Origin: Daldinia sp. FL1419
Taxonomy: Eukaryota; Ascomycota; Sordariomycetes; Xylariales; Hypoxylaceae
Direction of reading: 5' to 3'
NCBI GenBank assembly: GCA_025201765.1
Contig: MU623583.1
Coordinates: forward strand, 1-33,580
DNA: 33,580 nt
Shown: piece after piece, positions 29,270-33,580 of the stretch
Numbering within the stretch: position 1 is the first letter of the stretch
Layout of the letters: the number at the start of each line of letters is the position of its first letter
Translations under genes and position numbers: made by a program
Notes under the pieces: model-generated
The model's input: only the letters and a program-made list of their open reading frames with translations
What the model was told of the DNA's origin: nothing
Database searches by the model: none

Positions 29270-30820
29270 TTATTCATCTTCCCAAGTATCCATGCCTTCC
29301 ATATCGTCATGCATTTCGATATCCACCTTCGTTCCGAGCGCTTCCTTTCCTTGACGGATCATATCCCTCAATTTAGCATTGAAATCGTTCATTCTCATGT
29401 CGGCTTCCATCTCCTCTTGGAGCCTCCTAGCAGCTAAACTTTTCGCTTCAGCATCCAACCGGGGGCTGTTGTCTTCGAACTCCTGCGTCGAATCGCCTCT
29501 TCTTATTCTAACAGATGCGCCAGACGCCGCGGATGCGGTACTGTGGTTTCTCCGGTGGCTACGCTTTGCGTGAATACTAGGACTAGGAATAAGGGAGGAT
29601 GGTTGTGGGATGCGGGTAGACGAGAAAACACTGGGCGACTGCGGTCGGCTTGGGACGGGGATTCTACTTGGAGTATGCAATGACGCAGCTGGCGATTGGG
29701 CTCGAGGTGAGGCGAAACTTGCTGGCTCGTTGGTGAACGAAGGCGTGCCTCCGACATGGCTTATTCTATTGGATTGGCGTCGAGTGGAGCCGGCCGTGTT
29801 CATGCGGGTTACGGGCCGGCTGATACGCCTACGAAGCGCGGGTGGTAATGTTTGTTGTTGGGGTGTATGGAGTATCGAGGCTTGAGAAGCTCTGATATGC
29901 GGCTGCGTCTGCGTCTGCTCGGGGGACTCTTGGACCATGACCCAATTCTTACGTAGTTCATCTCCAGGAGTTCCGAAATCGATCTGCCGCCGCTTCGCCG
30001 CGGGGGGAGGCGAAGATTCAGGCGATTCCTGCCCATAACTGGGCGGGAAATAGTCCGGCCGGGGAATCTCGATCGGTGCCGTACTGGTATCGGTACCGAA
30101 ATCCGGAAGAGTGGGAATATCGTGCTCGTTACACCAAAGCTGGCCGTTTGCAGTCGACGGTTGGTGCGGTGGCGTCCTCACCCTGTACCCTTTACCACCA
30201 CCTGCGTAGAAACCACGAAACACTCCCGTTTTGCAGAATTCGAATACCTTTCCGACAACCCCGCCTATAGTGCTTAAAGCAAAGGATCCCCATCCATTGG
30301 TTTGCCGTGTCGGAACGGGTGATGATCTGGCAGACGTAGCGTGTATGGCCGACGTCTCAACGGTAGGCGAACATTTAGGACCTAGGGCACGTCTGTAATC
30401 CACGTCGGAATAGACACTGTCTTCCATCCCCTCGCTAATTGCTCCAGAAATTACCCTGTTGGGGGTTTCAATCTGACCAGCCAGAACATACTCTCTCCCC
30501 TTCCCTCCGGCCGGCTCGTCTACCTCGTCCACCTGGAGCTTGTTTTGGGCGTTTAACTCTGCATTGCTTCTGCCTCTACCCCAGCTATTGAATAGCCCAG
30601 ACTCGCGAGGCCCCCGCCGTTTCCTCTTTGTATTGAGACCTGCCGTTGACGTATCTGAGTGTAGGCTACCGGTCGATTTACCTAGATATACAGAGCTCGA
30701 AGCGGAAGGCGATACGGGAGGTCGAAAAATCCCCGGATGAACACCGGATAAGGAGCTACCATCGTTGAGAGTTTCTAGATGGAATGCACCCGGGATAAAA
30801 ACCCGCGAACCGAAGGACAT
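29270..30820 (-). CDS. Probable nuclear, mostly disordered protein, 516 aa
   Basis: A single-exon frame from ATG to TAA. I cannot name the family. The N terminus is Ser/Pro-rich with a basic cluster (TKRKRRGPRESG, about 64-75) that could act as a nuclear localisation signal. The only ordered-looking segment in the first half is at about 177-212 (GGVVGKVFEFCKTGV then FRGFYAGGGKGYRV), which looks like a conserved core. Residues about 250-450 are rich in Pro, Ser, Arg and Gln with repeated SPR/RPQSPS-type and basic patches, a typical kinase-target composition. A helix at about 452-495 (LDAEAKSLAARRLQEEMEA..., then FNAKLRDMIRQGKEALG) precedes an acidic C-terminal tail (DDMEGMDTWEDE). A nuclear or chromatin role is an inference from composition. 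It converges on the GFA-type gene. Confidence 0.8.
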   Translation of the reverse strand: MSFGSRVFIPGAFHLETLNDGSSLSGVHPGIFRPPVSPSASSSVYLGKSTGSLHSDTSTAGLNTKRKRRGPRESGLFNSWGRGRSNAELNAQNKLQVDEVDEPAGGKGREYVLAGQIETPNRVISGAISEGMEDSVYSDVDYRRALGPKCSPTVETSAIHATSARSSPVPTRQTNGWGSFALSTIGGVVGKVFEFCKTGVFRGFYAGGGKGYRVRTPPHQPSTANGQLWCNEHDIPTLPDFGTDTSTAPIEIPRPDYFPPSYGQESPESSPPPAAKRRQIDFGTPGDELRKNWVMVQESPEQTQTQPHIRASQASILHTPQQQTLPPALRRRISRPVTRMNTAGSTRRQSNRISHVGGTPSFTNEPASFASPRAQSPAASLHTPSRIPVPSRPQSPSVFSSTRIPQPSSLIPSPSIHAKRSHRRNHSTASAASGASVRIRRGDSTQEFEDNSPRLDAEAKSLAARRLQEEMEADMRMNDFNAKLRDMIRQGKEALGTKVDIEMHDDMEGMDTWEDE

Positions 30821-31304
30821 GTTTGGGCGTTTCGCGGTGAAAGGACGAGATTGAATGTATAAGTTGAAACTATCAAGCTGGAGCTGATATTTCGATTAAT
30901 GGTATAGCGAACGAAATGGACCAGAATATATTAATTAAAAAAAGGTAGGCACGGTTTTGTAGCCTCGAAGCTCTTTGGGAGATGAGATGCGCTTTAAAAA
31001 ATTCGATGAGACGGCAGACCGCAAAGACAATCCGTTTGTTTTCTCACCATGGCAAAATATTTCCAACAATGCACCCCATCTGATCTATTCAAAGATCCTC
31101 GACCGAGTCAATAAAGCTATTGGCACCTTTGTCGATAAAAAGCCGAGTCTTTGACTCGAATATTTCTAATGTAGCTTGTACGTACGTTGTTTTAGGAGGT
31201 CCTATCGGAGTATGTAGATAAGAAAAGAGGTGTGACGTGCAAAGGTGTGCGATGTGATGTGAAGAGGGTGGGATGAATTTCGGGTACTCGTGATCATAAG
31301 CCTC

Positions 31305-31321
31305 TTTTTTTTTTTTTTTTT
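31305..31321. repeat. Poly-T tract
   Basis: Seventeen consecutive T residues in the upstream region of the minus-strand 516-aa gene, about 485 bases from its start codon. On the minus strand it is a poly-A element of the kind that can exclude nucleosomes in promoters. Confidence 0.9.
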
Positions 31322-31815
31322 CCTTCCTTCACTTTGTACAGTAGCATTGAAAGTTCGCGTGGTGTCGGATTATACCTAGCTACGTGTACTATGTATGACG
31401 ACGCGGTAAAGGACCCCCAAAAGACCAATAAGATTAGCTCTCCGACTTTAACTTTTTTAGCGTGTTAGGCCTTGTCTCACTTTTTTACCCGCGTCTGCCT
31501 GGGTGGCTGCAAAATGGCTGAGCTGAAAGTACTTTGAGTAGCCTCGAATCGATATGACCAAGATTGATAAAGGCTAGACAATTTTCGATTCAATTAACGG
31601 AAGGTAAGATCTTGTGGATTTAAACTAGGAAATGGTGAGCTTCGATTCTCAATGTTGTGATTCCCGATTATTCATCACACGCGTTGCTAGGTCAAAATAA
31701 CCTAATAAACAATAAAGTCAATAGAACCACGGTCGCCAAGGAGCCAGTCCCGGATACCAGTTCCGAGTACCGGATTCAACGTGGTGGGTCCAAATGTGAG
31801 GTTCGGAACTTCAGG

Positions 31816-31825
31816 TACCTAGGTA
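31816..31825. repeat. TACCTAGGTA palindrome
   Basis: A perfect copy of the dispersed intergenic motif, embedded in a longer GGTACCTAGGTACC palindrome. Confidence 0.8.
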
Positions 31826-32209
31826 CCTCATAGTTACTACATAATATACTGTAGTACACGTGTAGGTAGGTATGGCTGTTAATGTACTGCTTTAACATAT
31901 CCTAGTACTGGGGCATATCCTCACCAACGAATTAATTAAAGAAGCGGTCGGCAGCGTTGGGATTAGGTAATGTATCTACCTAAATTCCATTATTGGCCAT
32001 AATCGTGTCTCGGTCTCTATGAGATATGCCTATGCCATCCAGATCCCCTATTCCTATCCCATCTATTACCTGCTTGATATGATGATGCTCCGTGACAGGC
32101 ACGAAGTAAAAAGCATCGGGAACGACCGAGAGCCCTTCTTCAATGCCGGCGCGGAACTGCGATGCTGGAATACGCCTTCATTACCATCATGATAGTAACT
32201 ATTTCGGTT

Positions 32210-33120
32210 TTAGCTCTCCTCTTTAGAGTAGTAGGCATCTTGATCTTGCGTTGTGGTTTCCTGCACACCGCCTCTCAAACCAGCCTCTCCATGGATATGC
32301 GGTTCCGAACCCCAAAACTCTTCGCGCTCCTTGAGAATCTCGGTTGCCCACTCCTGTATTTCCGGAAGCACAACCTTGGTCGCCACATAAGCGAATTCAC
32401 CCAGGTCCAGGCGCTTATCTACCCGCTTTTCATATTCCACCATCTGCAATAACAACTCCATCTTGTCCACGTCATGGACGAAGTGGCTCTCGGGCGTCTT
32501 AGAGTCTTCATACTCCTGCCAGATTGCTCGGATCTCCTGCCCGGCAATGCCTCCCTGCACTCTTCCCAGTAGGTTCTTGGAGATGTAGTCCATCGTCTCG
32601 GCTTCGCGGCGGCTCTTCTCCGGTTTCGGGACACCATCCACCGGTGTGATATCCCCAACTATCGACTCGGCCATGTCGTGAATGAGGCACATCTTCATAC
32701 ATTTGTTAAGGTCCAGCTTGGACGCGAGTGTGGGCGGGCAGAGGAAGGTCATCAAAGACATGCGGTACATGTGGTCCGCAATCGATTCGCCTCTAGTATT
32801 GTTGTAAGCACCAGCCTAGCTATTCGGTTCTGAGAAGGAGGGTACTTCACCTGTCAATCCCGAATCGCCGCCAACCTTCTCGCTTGCCCGTCTTTAAGCG
32901 CTCGAGAACGTGAAAGAAAGGAACTGGCGAGCTTGATCCCTCGGTGGGCGCTTCGGGGTGGATTTGGGCCAGTACCTTCTCAACTGTCCACGGTTCGGAG
33001 ACCTTGGGAGTTACCACGACACCTGGCTCTACGAATATAGACCGGTTAGTTTAACCTGCTCCACCCGACGTGCTATGAGATCCCTTACTCACCAAGGCCT
33101 CCCTGGTTATCAGTTGACAT
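32210..33120 (-). CDS. HD-domain 5'-deoxynucleotidase, HDDC2/YfbR-type
   Basis: Predicted to remove phosphate from deoxyribonucleoside 5'-monophosphates in a metal-dependent way, as known for YfbR and human HDDC2. Three exons, 33093-33120, 32851-33028 and 32210-32792, give 262 aa. The first intron (64 nt, GTGAGT...TAG) splits after a 9-residue exon; the second (58 nt, GTGAAG...CTAG) joins GWRRFGIDR to GESIADHMYRMS, exactly the family sequence. HD-domain metal ligands are visible: His76 (ADHMYR), His107-Asp108 (CLIHDMAE) and Asp176 (HDVDKMEL), with spacings close to those of YfbR. The GDITP motif follows the HD pair. The C-terminal tail after about residue 235 is less conserved and polar (...DQDAYYSKEES). 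The exact C-terminal end is the least certain part. Confidence 0.92.
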
Positions 33121-33580
33121 CTTGTCTTCGAGTGCCGGCGTGGGAGGTAATAACAATCACGACTTGTAGTCGTTTAGAAAAGGATTTCCGATATTTCAAT
33201 GACAAGAATGAATCTCGCTAGGATCGCGACAACAGTTGGTACTCTCGAGAGATAAAGTTGCAAATCACCTGAAGACTAACTACCTCGTCTGCTAGAAGTG
33301 ATGCCTCCTAGATAAGGTGGAGAATGTAAGGTGCAAAGGAGTAACTTATATGAAAACAGTTATTACCTTCGAGAAGAGGTGAAGGAACGGCAAATCAAAA
33401 AAAGGAAAGGCACCTGCATTAAGGGAAAGCGCTAGAGGAGACCCTGCCCCCACGGCAAGAGCCCCACGTTGTTGATGAGACCTAAGTACGGTTGACCATA
33501 GCTAACACTCGGAAAAAACGCTAAAATTGATAGATTTACCCTAAGAAAAAATAGGGGTGGGTATATTTGAAAGAATATAA
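33121..33580. other. Upstream region of the HD-domain gene
   Basis: The probable promoter of the minus-strand HD-domain gene, running to the window edge. No coding region or clear TATA box was recognised. Confidence 0.5.

Larger units (their letters stand above)
30821..32209. other. Intergenic region between 516-aa gene and HD-domain gene
   Basis: It carries the promoter of the 516-aa gene and the 3' flank of the HD-domain gene. It contains a T17 tract at about 31305-31321 and a TACCTAGGTA palindrome at 31816-31825 within a GGTACCTAGGTACC context. A 66-codon minus-strand open stretch at 31980-32177 has protein-like composition but no start or family match (see findings). Confidence 0.5.

Noticed and set aside
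1..33580. tRNA genes
   Set aside because: I looked by eye for GGTTCRA-type B boxes paired with A boxes and found none convincing; a tRNAscan-SE run would settle it.
1..33580. Bacterial-type features such as operons, CRISPR arrays or insertion sequences
   Set aside because: Spliceosomal introns and fungal protein families show that this is eukaryotic DNA, and no regularly spaced repeats were seen.

Overview
The window looks like nuclear DNA of a filamentous ascomycete (Pezizomycotina). Most multi-exon genes have short introns of 45-133 nt with GTANGT-type donors and CTAAC/CTGAC-type branch points. The protein families are typical of moulds. A secreted cellobiose dehydrogenase with a C-terminal cellulose-binding module suggests a plant-biomass degrader. 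Sordariomycetes, perhaps Xylariales, is my best guess; it rests on general resemblance, not on a marker gene.

Layout, left to right: FAD synthase (466-1517, +) converges on a single-exon SUN-domain nuclear-envelope protein (2355-5237, -). A 2.1 kb intergenic region separates the latter from a divergent four-exon UDP-glucose 4-epimerase gene (7364-8718, +) that contains a GC-AG intron. Next is a giant intronless ankyrin-like repeat protein (10338-15902, +), converging on an Mpv17/PMP22-family membrane protein (16536-17499, -). A 392-residue protein of unknown function follows (18156-19334, -), then a 12-exon cellobiose dehydrogenase gene (20191-23339, -). Divergent from that is an orphan multi-zinc-knuckle protein (24856-26346, +), followed by a GFA/CENP-V-type zinc protein (27009-27632, +). 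A disordered, basic, probably nuclear protein of 516 aa (29270-30820, -) and an HDDC2-type HD-domain 5'-deoxynucleotidase gene (32210-33120, -) close the window.

The genes do not form an obvious pathway or cluster. They look like a normal stretch of housekeeping genes with some lineage-specific or unrecognised ones. Intergenic regions are long (0.5-2.1 kb), AT-richer, and peppered with a TACCTAGGTA/TAGG-type motif that I do not see inside coding exons. I saw no tRNA, rRNA, CRISPR array or intact transposon.

The points most worth following are the roughly 95-100-residue super-repeat inside the ankyrin-like protein, the 9-nt terminal micro-exon that completes the CBM1 of the cellobiose dehydrogenase, the GC-AG intron in the epimerase gene, the orphan zinc-knuckle protein beside cellobiose dehydrogenase, and the dispersed intergenic motif. 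I did not find convincing evidence for a wholly new biological system. All exon-intron models were deduced by reading splice signals against remembered family patterns and need transcript support.
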